A DNA stretch of 35,154 nucleotides from Flavobacteriaceae bacterium (lineage in GTDB: Bacteria > Bacteroidota > Bacteroidia > Flavobacteriales > Flavobacteriaceae). The notes under the pieces are model-generated. The model was given only the letters and a program-made list of their open reading frames with translations, ran no database searches and was not told where the DNA came from. The translations under genes were made by a program, and so were the position numbers. The stretch is taken from positions 1 to 35,154 of the forward strand of contig JAOTYW010000003.1 in NCBI GenBank assembly GCA_029861705.1, given 5' to 3'. Positions 25,050 through 31,728 of this stretch are shown in pieces. Position 1 is the first letter of the stretch; each line of letters opens with the position of its first letter.

Positions 25050-26492
25050 CTAGAATTTATACTGGATCCCGCTGTAGATCCCAATAGTATAGGGATTAAA
25101 TTTTCCTGCTGTATTGGAAAAAGTATTTAGCTGATATTTTAATAGGGGTTCTAACTGGATCTTGAACTTATTTGAAATATCATAGTCTATACCCAAGCCA
25201 AAATTTGCACTGAAGTTCAATGAGTTAATGTTGTTAGCTGTCCCCATTTCGGTAGTTCCATTTTCTGATTCCAGGTTTACGACATTGTCCAGTAGCATTA
25301 AGGAACTTACTCCGCTCACTACATTTATGCCTAATTTCTTGTCTACCAAGACATAGTTTATTTCCATTGGGATCTCTAAATACCCCATTTCCTGGACCAT
25401 TGTTCCGGAGCGTGCCGGATTTTTCGCGGCAATTTCATCAGATCTTGTAGCATTTGCCTTTGTATTCGATAAAGAACGGGATTCAACCACCAGATATTCT
25501 GAAGTAGGCGCAAAATCTATATTACGTATTGAAGAATTTGCCGACGAAGATAAAGAAGAAGTGAATACAATGTCATTTGTGTTATAGGTGTAATCTACTT
25601 TATGAAGCCCAGAACGTAATTGCCATTTATCAGAGAGTTTGTAAGTTACTTTTACCCCATAACTCATGTTAATATTCCCCTTTTTATCATTGTTTATAAA
25701 AGCATTGTCAATAGGAGAACCTGTTCCATTGGCGGCATATAAAACCGGTGCGACGCTAGGTCCGACAGACCATTTTTCTTCTAAATCATTTTGCTGAGGT
25801 TTTTCTTCATCGTCAATCTCTTCAAACAGATCTCTAAACTCCTTTGTAGTTTCCTCTTCTTGTACTTCAGCAACAGCAGGAAGGGATTTGGTTTCAGTGA
25901 GATCTTGTTTTACTACAGGGTCATTCAGATCATCCGTTGTAAAAGGAGAATCTGCCACAGGATCTTCCGAAACCGTTTCAATACCCGAAACTATCTGTGC
26001 AACAGCTGGATCGTTATTCGGTATTGGATTATACGCTTCCGTCTTATTACCCGCAGCAGGAATTACATTGTCAGTTGTATTTGCTGAGCTAGTCGTAGCA
26101 ATTTGACCGGAAAGTGTTGTGGGAGAATTTGGCACATCCTTATCCGGACTTGCTGCGCTATTCGCATCAGTTATTGCTGCCTTATTCTCTCTTATAAATT
26201 TCGGATCTACTGGTTCGTCCGTTGAGGTGTTTAAGTCAGAAGGGGTTGATGTCGTCTGTTCATTTACCGGAATTGATAATTCTGAATCGGTACCGGGCAG
26301 TGCGAGGAACAATATCAATGCCAGGGCAGCTGCAACTCCGCCCAATTGCCACCAAAGCGGGATGGCTCTTCGTTTTCGTTTTATTTGCCTATCCAGTGAA
26401 GCCTGTATATTATCCCAAACTTTGGGATCCGGGGCCTGGGCAAAATCGTCCAGTGTATCCCGGAACAGGTTATCTACATTTTCTTTTTCCAT
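25050..26492 (-). CDS. Fused anti-sigma-like membrane segment and C-terminal outer-membrane beta-barrel
   Basis: A 480-residue protein with an unusual layout. Residues 1-44 are charged and cytoplasmic-like (VDNLFRDTLDDFAQAPDPKVW...), resembling short anti-sigma factor N-termini. One membrane helix lies at 45-65 (PLWWQLGGVAAALALILFLAL). Residues 66-240 form a long low-complexity linker rich in Ser, Thr, Asn, Asp and Pro. From about 242 to the end, alternating strands such as GVKVTYKLSDKWQLRSGLHKV and a terminal YKF resemble an outer-membrane beta-barrel of the OMP_b-brl type. It begins 9 bp after the ECF sigma factor gene on the same strand. A role in holding the sigma factor is inferred from order and topology, not proven. 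Confidence 0.7.
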   Translation of the reverse strand: MEKENVDNLFRDTLDDFAQAPDPKVWDNIQASLDRQIKRKRRAIPLWWQLGGVAAALALILFLALPGTDSELSIPVNEQTTSTPSDLNTSTDEPVDPKFIRENKAAITDANSAASPDKDVPNSPTTLSGQIATTSSANTTDNVIPAAGNKTEAYNPIPNNDPAVAQIVSGIETVSEDPVADSPFTTDDLNDPVVKQDLTETKSLPAVAEVQEEETTKEFRDLFEEIDDEEKPQQNDLEEKWSVGPSVAPVLYAANGTGSPIDNAFINNDKKGNINMSYGVKVTYKLSDKWQLRSGLHKVDYTYNTNDIVFTSSLSSSANSSIRNIDFAPTSEYLVVESRSLSNTKANATRSDEIAAKNPARSGTMVQEMGYLEIPMEINYVLVDKKLGINVVSGVSSLMLLDNVVNLESENGTTEMGTANNINSLNFSANFGLGIDYDISNKFKIQLEPLLKYQLNTFSNTAGKFNPYTIGIYSGIQYKF

Positions 26493-26501
26493 TGTGTTAG
26501 G

Positions 26502-27032
26502 TTATGCAATATTGATTTTTCGATTTTTGATCTTTTCACGTAAAATCACCCTGGCTCTTGCCAGATTGGATTTAGACGTTCCAGTAGATGTGCCTAATTG
26601 TTCGCTGATTTCTTTATGGCTATATCCATCAAGGACATAGAGATTAAAAGTTAATCGGTACTTATTAGGTAATTCCTGGATATATTGTAGTAAAGTGGAC
26701 AGGCTTATTTCAAGGGGCTGATATGCATCATCGTGCATGTCCTTATACTGATCGGGTAGTCGCGCCAAATATTCTTCCTTCCGGTACTTTTGTAAGATCG
26801 TATTTACGGTAATTCGTTTCAACCAGCCTTCAAAAGACCCAAGGGATTTAAACTGTCCAATTTTGTCATATATAGTCATAAAGCTGTCATGAAGATTATC
26901 TTCTGCTTCTGTCTTGTTTCTGGAGTATTTTAAGCAAATCCCATACAATTTATGGGCGTATTTGCGGTACAAATACTCCTGCGCAGATCGATCTCTTTCG
27001 ACACATTTCTTTATGAGCTCTTCAAGAATCAA
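26502..27032 (-). CDS. ECF-type RNA polymerase sigma factor
   Basis: A 176-residue sigma-70 family protein of the extracytoplasmic function class. Region 2 spans about 20-90 (YLYRKYAHKLYGICLKYSRNKTEAEDNLHDSFMTIY...FEGWLKRITVN). Region 4 (about 115-170) has a helix-turn-helix in YSHKEISEQLGTSTGTSKSNLARA. Region 3 is missing, as in all ECF factors. The start is uncertain: the track uses TTG at 27032, while an ATT a few codons upstream would give a slightly longer N-terminus. The next gene, 9 bp on, encodes the anti-sigma-like barrel fusion. A lipoprotein gene lies 38 bp upstream on the same strand. Confidence 0.92.
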   Translation of the reverse strand: MILEELIKKCVERDRSAQEYLYRKYAHKLYGICLKYSRNKTEAEDNLHDSFMTIYDKIGQFKSLGSFEGWLKRITVNTILQKYRKEEYLARLPDQYKDMHDDAYQPLEISLSTLLQYIQELPNKYRLTFNLYVLDGYSHKEISEQLGTSTGTSKSNLARARVILREKIKNRKINIA

Positions 27033-27070
27033 ATTGTTGGTCAGATTAATGGACGCAACTCGTCATTGTC

Positions 27071-27490
27071 TTAATTAACCGGAATATAATAATCCAGGTA
27101 AATAGGATTTCCTTGTGCATCTTCACCTCCCCAGAATTTTAAAGTATACGGTTCATGATTCAGCACAAGAAATTCAAAACTTGCTTGACCGTAATATACG
27201 GCTTGTGTACAAATTTCCCCATTGAATTCGGCCCCGATACAGGTTATATAACGAATGGACTCCCCATCAGTATTTATATCAAAGCCTTCATAGGTAATAC
27301 ATGAATTGGGACGCTCATAAGTAACATTAATGGTGTATACTTCTCCGTGCGCAAAGAATTCCGGAACTTCTACCGAAGTGATCTTTAGTGGCACAAAAAA
27401 GAAATTGGGTTCCGCAGAATCAATATCACACCCATTGAGTAATAACATCCCCAATATGATCCAAACAAAAACGATCTTCTTCATCATCAA
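27071..27490 (-). CDS. Small lipoprotein of unknown function upstream of the sigma factor
   Basis: A 139-residue protein with signal peptide MMMKKIVFVWIILGMLLLNGC, lipobox Cys about 21. The mature domain is about 118 residues, beta-rich and Ig-like in pattern (ITSVEVPEFFAHGEVYTINVTYERP). It has three internal Cys that could form a disulfide. No family is recognised. Three ATG codons in a row begin the gene; any could be used. It precedes the ECF sigma factor by 38 bp on the same strand, so the three genes may form one envelope-linked operon. Confidence 0.65.
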   Translation of the reverse strand: MMMKKIVFVWIILGMLLLNGCDIDSAEPNFFFVPLKITSVEVPEFFAHGEVYTINVTYERPNSCITYEGFDINTDGESIRYITCIGAEFNGEICTQAVYYGQASFEFLVLNHEPYTLKFWGGEDAQGNPIYLDYYIPVN

Positions 27491-27582
27491 TTCCTGTATT
27501 AAAATAAGATGTTGAGGTTGAATAAAGGTTGCTTTACCTTATAACAGCTAAAAAAGGATGTACCCTAAAAGAAAATGGAGAT

Positions 27583-28578
27583 TTATGCCAGGGCTTCCTT
27601 GATGCCGGCCTCCAATTCTTCCATAAGTTCTGGATTATCCAGGAGGAGTGCTTTAACGGCATCCCGACCTTGTCCCAACTTGGTATCTCCATAACTGAAC
27701 CAGGATCCGCTCTTTTTTATGATATCAAAAAGTACGCCGAGATCAATGATCTCGCCTACTTTGGAGATTCCTTCTCCATACATAATATCAAATTCGGCCA
27801 GCTTAAAGGGAGGAGCTACTTTGTTCTTCACCACCTTTACACGGGTCTTATTTCCGAGCACCCTACCTTCTGTGTCCTTTATCTGGGTAGAACGCCTAAT
27901 ATCTAAGCGCACAGAAGCATAGAATTTAAGGGCATTTCCCCCCGTAGTAGTCTCAGGATTGCCAAACATCACCCCGATCTTTTCCCGAAGCTGATTGATA
28001 AATATTACAGTACAATTGGTTTTACTGATCGTTGCGGTAAGCTTTCGCAAGGCCTGTGACATTAAGCGAGCATGTAAGCCCATTTTGGAATCTCCCATTT
28101 CACCTTCGATTTCACTTTTTGGAGTTAAAGCTGCCACGGAATCTATAACTACAATATCGATGGCGCCTGAACGAATTAGATTTTCCGCGATCTCCAGCGC
28201 CTGTTCCCCATGGTCGGGTTGTGAAATGATAAGATTATCAATATCTACACCTAAATTTTCGGCATAAAACCGATCAAATGCATGCTCAGCATCAATAAAG
28301 GCCGCAATACCACCATTCTTTTGAGCTTCAGCCATGGCATGCAATGTCAAAGTAGTTTTACCTGATGATTCCGGGCCATAGATCTCTACAACTCGCCCTC
28401 GTGGATACCCGCCGACACCTAAGGCAATATCAAGCCCCAAAGAACCGGAAGGAATAACTTCCACCTCCTCAAAAACAGTATCCCCCATCTTCATCACAGC
28501 ACCTTTTCCGTAGGTCTTATCGAGTTTATCGAGGGTTAATTGTAGTGCTTTTAACTTGCCATCCTTTTCACTGCTCAT
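27583..28578 (-). CDS. recA: Recombinase RecA
   Basis: A 331-residue RecA with ATG at 28578 ([20 protein letters not shown]). The track start at 28734 adds 52 unconserved residues from the leader. Walker A is GPESSGKT (68-75); the MAW region, Walker B ([13 protein letters not shown]), loop L1/L2 sequences and [13 protein letters not shown]...TTGGNALKF are intact. RecA forms filaments on ssDNA, performs strand exchange, and works with DprA in transformation. The C-terminal tail is short and ends with [11 protein letters not shown]. An inverted repeat and promoter-like elements lie upstream. Confidence 0.98.
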   Translation of the reverse strand: MSSEKDGKLKALQLTLDKLDKTYGKGAVMKMGDTVFEEVEVIPSGSLGLDIALGVGGYPRGRVVEIYGPESSGKTTLTLHAMAEAQKNGGIAAFIDAEHAFDRFYAENLGVDIDNLIISQPDHGEQALEIAENLIRSGAIDIVVIDSVAALTPKSEIEGEMGDSKMGLHARLMSQALRKLTATISKTNCTVIFINQLREKIGVMFGNPETTTGGNALKFYASVRLDIRRSTQIKDTEGRVLGNKTRVKVVKNKVAPPFKLAEFDIMYGEGISKVGEIIDLGVLFDIIKKSGSWFSYGDTKLGQGRDAVKALLLDNPELMEELEAGIKEALA

Positions 28579-28698
28579 ATCATACTTCTTAGAAGGGCTA
28601 AAATAGTACTTCTTTCTGCATATAGCAATCATGAAAGCAACCTTTTTGAACTGGATGTATCTATGGTATAACAGATAGATTATCTCGACATATTTCTT

Positions 28699-28720
28699 CC
28701 AAAATCCTAAGTGATTTTGG
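28699..28720. promoter_or_regulatory. 22-bp inverted repeat at the recA promoter (CCAAAATC-N6-GATTTTGG)
   Basis: Perfect 8-bp arms with a 6-bp spacer. CACCTTTGC (minus, 28729-28721), one base off a -7 element, abuts the repeat, so a repressor bound here would cover the recA transcript start. It resembles neither the E. coli nor the B. subtilis LexA box. If transcribed, it is also a leader hairpin. Confidence 0.5.
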
Positions 28721-28785
28721 GCAAAGGTGATCATCTCTTTACGAAGTACTCTATGAAAAAGAAAGCACCTGAGGGGTGATCCTTT

Positions 28786-28813
28786 AAGAGCCTTGATTCC
28801 AAGGCTCTTTTTG
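28786..28813 (+). terminator. Strong intrinsic terminator with no obvious gene upstream
   Basis: AAGAGCCTTG (28786-28795), loop ATTC, CAAGGCTCTT (28800-28809), then a T-run to 28812. The orientation is plus-strand. Nothing but a tiny ORF (28753-28779, MKKKAPEG) and unassigned sequence precedes it on that strand, which suggests a small RNA or leader transcript. Confidence 0.75.
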
Positions 28814-28844
28814 TATTCTAGACCTTATTCTCTGCCTCAAAGAG

Positions 28845-28875
28845 TTGGTGAAACACCATAGGATCCTTATTTTTG
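28845..28875 (+). promoter_or_regulatory. Promoter of trhO (TTG-N20-TATTTTTG)
   Basis: TTG at 28845-28847 and TATTTTTG at 28868-28875 are 20 bp apart, a full -33/-7 pair. The trhO ATG is 36 nt downstream. Confidence 0.6.
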
Positions 28876-28911
28876 CGCCTCTTTGTTTACTAACTTAATA
28901 CCCTGTATAGC

Positions 28912-29943
28912 ATGCAACTGTACAACACATTAAGCGCGAAAGAACGAAGAGCACTTATAGAAGAAGCAGGGGAGGACAGACTCACTATTTCATTCTATAA
29001 ATATGCTCATGTGGGAAATCCCGAAATCCTTCGCAATCACTTGTTTATTCATTGGAACACGCTAGATGTTCTTGGCCGTATCTACGTTGCCAAAGAGGGC
29101 GTTAATGCGCAGTTGTCAGTACCTGCTGGAAATTTTGACGCATTCAAATCACATTTGGACAGCATTAGCTTTTTAGAAGGGGTAAGGCTAAATATTGCGA
29201 TTGAACAAGACAATATGTCTTTCCTAAAATTGAAAGTAAAGGTGCGACATAAAATTGTTGCGGATGGACTGAATGATGCGGCCTTTGATGTCACCAAAAA
29301 AGGGCAGCATGTTAATGCCCGTGAATTCAATGAACTTATTGAAATGGAAGAGGCTATAGTGGTAGATATGAGGAATCACTATGAAAGTGAGATCGGGCAT
29401 TTCGAGAATGCTATGACTCCGGACGTGGACACATTCAGGGATTCGCTGGATATCATTGAAGAGCAGTTAGCCGAGCATAAAGAGAATAAAAAACTCGTAA
29501 TGTATTGCACAGGTGGTATACGATGTGAAAAGGCCAGTGCCTATTTCAAGCACAAGGGATTCAAACAAGTATATCAACTGGAAGGAGGCATCATTGAATA
29601 TACCAGACAAGTGAGGTCTCAGGAACTCGACAATAAATTCATTGGTAAGAACTTTGTTTTTGATCACAGACGTGCAGAACGAATTTCAGAAGAGGTCATT
29701 GCGCAATGCCATCAATGTGGTCAGGGATGCGACACACATGTTAACTGCGCCAACGAAGCTTGCCATCTCTTGTTTATCCAATGTGAGGCTTGTGCCACTA
29801 AAATGAATGACTGTTGCTCGGAAGAATGCATGGAAGTGATTGCCCTTCCAGAGAAAGAACAGAAAGCGTTGAGACGTGGCAAGGAAGTAAGTAATAAGAT
29901 CTTTAAAAAGGGGCGTTCCAAAGTGCTGAAATTTAAAAAATAA
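28912..29943 (+). CDS. trhO: tRNA uridine(34) hydroxylase (rhodanese family)
   Basis: A 343-residue TrhO (formerly YceA). It hydroxylates uridine 34 of certain tRNAs with O2, giving 5-hydroxyuridine, the precursor of mo5U/cmo5U. An N-terminal ferredoxin-like domain spans 25-115 (TISFYKYAHVGNPEILRNHL...GRIYVAKEGVNAQLS). The rhodanese domain spans about 140-235, with the active-site Cys199 in YCTGGIRCEKASA. The C-terminal region is Cys-rich (CHQCGQGC, CANEAC, CEAC, CCSEEC), which suggests metal binding, and ends in a basic tail. Its own promoter is visible. Confidence 0.93.
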   Translation: MQLYNTLSAKERRALIEEAGEDRLTISFYKYAHVGNPEILRNHLFIHWNTLDVLGRIYVAKEGVNAQLSVPAGNFDAFKSHLDSISFLEGVRLNIAIEQDNMSFLKLKVKVRHKIVADGLNDAAFDVTKKGQHVNAREFNELIEMEEAIVVDMRNHYESEIGHFENAMTPDVDTFRDSLDIIEEQLAEHKENKKLVMYCTGGIRCEKASAYFKHKGFKQVYQLEGGIIEYTRQVRSQELDNKFIGKNFVFDHRRAERISEEVIAQCHQCGQGCDTHVNCANEACHLLFIQCEACATKMNDCCSEECMEVIALPEKEQKALRRGKEVSNKIFKKGRSKVLKFKK

Positions 29944-30017
29944 ACTCAGCTTGAAACGCATCTTAAGATCACATCTTCTAATGCGTGATGGGAATCCTTC
30001 GAACCCGCAAAAAATGC

Positions 30018-30025
30018 TATCTTTA
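30018..30025 (+). promoter_or_regulatory. Candidate -7 element TATCTTTA upstream of ricT
   Basis: A TAnnTTTA box 70 nt before the ricT ATG. The leader from it would include the 30050-30081 inverted repeat. No -33 TTG is seen. Confidence 0.4.
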
Positions 30026-30049
30026 GCCTATAGTAAAATATGAACCTTG

Positions 30050-30081
30050 TTCATCAAAAAATCTCAGATTTTTTGAATGAA
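30050..30081 (+). promoter_or_regulatory. Long AT-rich inverted repeat in the ricT leader
   Basis: TCAAAAAATCT (30054-30064), centre C, AGATTTTTTGA (30066-30076): an 11-bp perfect palindrome arm. It extends to TTCA/TGAA after a one-base bulge. It ends 14 nt before the ricT ATG, so it could be an operator or an RNA hairpin limiting translation. Confidence 0.6.
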
Positions 30082-30095
30082 TCAATATAAAAAAT

Positions 30096-31259
30096 ATGGG
30101 TTGTAACAATTGTTCAACCGCAAAGGATGGACAGCCCAGGGGTTGCCGTAATAACGGTACATGCGGATCCGATGGCTGCAATAAACTGACGGTATTTGAT
30201 TGGCTTTCAAATATGTCTTTGCCAGATGAAAAGATGGCATTCGACTGTGTGGAAATTCGCTTTAAGAATAGCCGTAAGGAATTCTTTAGAAATTCTGAAA
30301 ACTTACCCCTTTCCATTGGAAGCGTTGTTGCCACTCAGGCTAAAACTGGTCATGACGTTGGCATAGTGACCCTTACCGGAGAATTGGTACGTATCCAAAT
30401 GAAACGCAAGAAGGAGGATGCTACAGACGAAGAGCTCCCCAAGATCTACCGATTGGCGACACAAAGGGATATAGATAAATGGCAAAAATGTCGGGGCCAG
30501 GAAGACGAGATCAAAAAGCGATCCAGGGAAATGGCCATTATCCTCGGTTTGGAGATGAAAATTTCCGATGTAGAATTTCAGGGGGATGGCTCAAAAGCTA
30601 CATTCTACTATACAGCGGAGGATCGGGTAGATTTCAGGCAGCTTATAAAAGATATGGCCAAGGCTTTTGGTATCCGGATCGAAATGCGTCAGATTGGGTA
30701 TCGTCAGGAAGCACAACGTTTGGGTGGTATCGGATCTTGTGGGCGGGAATTGTGTTGCAGCACATGGCTGACAGATTTTAGATCAGTTAGTACGGCCTCA
30801 GCACGCTACCAGCAATTGTCACTTAATCCACAAAAATTGGCCGGGCAATGCGGTAAGCTTAAATGCTGTCTAAACTATGAATTAGATCTTTACCTGGAAG
30901 CCCTTAAAGATTTCCCATCTTCTGACACAAAACTCAAAACTGAAAAAGGATTAGCGTTTTGTCAGAAAGCAGATATTTTCAAGGGAATGATGTGGTTTTC
31001 CTATAGAGACGACCCTTCAAATTGGCACAGGCTTTCCCAAGATCAAGTGAAAGAGATCCTGGAGATTAATGGCAGGGGAGATAAGAAGGTAGCGAGCCTG
31101 GAAGAATATGCTGTGGAAAATGTCAGCAGTGAGAATCTGTTGTTTGAGAATGCAGTGGGTCAGGATAGCCTGACTCGTTTTGATAGACCGAAACGTTCGC
31201 GGAATCGAAAAAAGAGAAGAACAAGGAAAAACCGCAATAAGCAAACACGGAATGCGTAA
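30096..31259 (+). CDS. ricT: PSP1-domain protein RicT (YaaT-like)
   Basis: A 387-residue protein. A Cys-rich N-terminus (MGCNNCSTAKDGQPRGC, CGSDGC) is followed by the PSP1 region, about 45-270. This contains KATFYYTAEDRVDFRQLIKD and the conserved GSCGRELCCSTWL and QCGKLKCCLNYELD. A basic Arg/Lys-rich tail ends it. B. subtilis RicT (YaaT) acts with RicA and RicF, carries FeS clusters and helps RNase Y maturation of mRNAs. Bacteroidota keep only the RicT-like member, so the mechanism may differ. The gldH ATG lies inside its last codons (8-bp overlap), meaning translational coupling. Confidence 0.85.
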   Translation: MGCNNCSTAKDGQPRGCRNNGTCGSDGCNKLTVFDWLSNMSLPDEKMAFDCVEIRFKNSRKEFFRNSENLPLSIGSVVATQAKTGHDVGIVTLTGELVRIQMKRKKEDATDEELPKIYRLATQRDIDKWQKCRGQEDEIKKRSREMAIILGLEMKISDVEFQGDGSKATFYYTAEDRVDFRQLIKDMAKAFGIRIEMRQIGYRQEAQRLGGIGSCGRELCCSTWLTDFRSVSTASARYQQLSLNPQKLAGQCGKLKCCLNYELDLYLEALKDFPSSDTKLKTEKGLAFCQKADIFKGMMWFSYRDDPSNWHRLSQDQVKEILEINGRGDKKVASLEEYAVENVSSENLLFENAVGQDSLTRFDRPKRSRNRKKRRTRKNRNKQTRNA

Positions 31260-31725
31260 AGTGATCATACTTTGTATACTCATTGCAGGATGTACAAAAG
31301 GTTTGCTGTACTCCTCATATCAAGCTGTTCCAACTGCAGGTTGGGATAAGAACGATCGTATGTTATTTGAATTCACAAGTGCTGATTCCGTAGGATTGCA
31401 CAATTTATTCATTACGATCAGGAATGACGAGTCCTTTCCATATAGCAACCTCTTCCTGATTTCAACGATCACCTTTCCGGGAGGAAATCAATTACAAGAC
31501 ACTCTTGAATATACTATGGCAGAACCAGATGGCCGATGGCTTGGTTCCGGCATGGGAAGTGTGAAGGAAAACAAATTATGGTATAAGGAGAACATCGTTT
31601 TTCCTGAGAATGGCGTATATAGGATACATATAGCCCATGCCATGCGCCATAATGGCGAAGAATCAGGAATTGATAAATTACAGGGCATAACGGATGTAGG
31701 TCTGGAAATTGAAAAAGTAGAATAG
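31252..31725 (+). CDS. gldH: Gliding motility lipoprotein GldH
   Basis: A 157-residue lipoprotein. The ATG at 31252 gives MRKVIILCILIAGC (lipobox Cys 14). The track start at 31180 lies in ricT and is wrong. The mature protein is beta-rich, with FEFTSADSVGLHNLFITIRND and a C-terminal YRIHIAHAMRHN...GITDVGLEIEK, which I recognise as GldH. In F. johnsoniae GldH is required for gliding and chitin use and is linked to the type IX machinery. It overlaps ricT by 8 bp and precedes the PBP gene by 3 bp, so all three are one operon. Confidence 0.85.
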   Translation: MRKVIILCILIAGCTKGLLYSSYQAVPTAGWDKNDRMLFEFTSADSVGLHNLFITIRNDESFPYSNLFLISTITFPGGNQLQDTLEYTMAEPDGRWLGSGMGSVKENKLWYKENIVFPENGVYRIHIAHAMRHNGEESGIDKLQGITDVGLEIEKVE

Positions 31726-31728
31726 GGA

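Larger units (their letters stand above)
28579..28911. other. 333-bp recA-trhO divergent intergenic region
   Basis: No conserved gene lies here; the long recA ORF extension is not conserved coding. From left to right it holds: a TATTTTAGC box for recA (28597-28605, minus); a 22-bp inverted repeat (28699-28720) beside a CACCTTTGC element (minus); an 8-codon ORF with a plus-strand terminator behind it (28753-28812); and the trhO promoter (28845-28875). Confidence 0.6.

Noticed and set aside
25791-26640. Plus-strand ORFs of 72-173 aa across the barrel gene
   Set aside because: They are antisense to the low-complexity linker and sigma factor; composition bias explains the long open frames.
28579-28734. 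52-codon N-terminal extension of recA in the ORF track
   Set aside because: It is unlike RecA N-termini, contains the inverted repeat and promoter-like boxes, and RecA starts normally at MSSEKDG.
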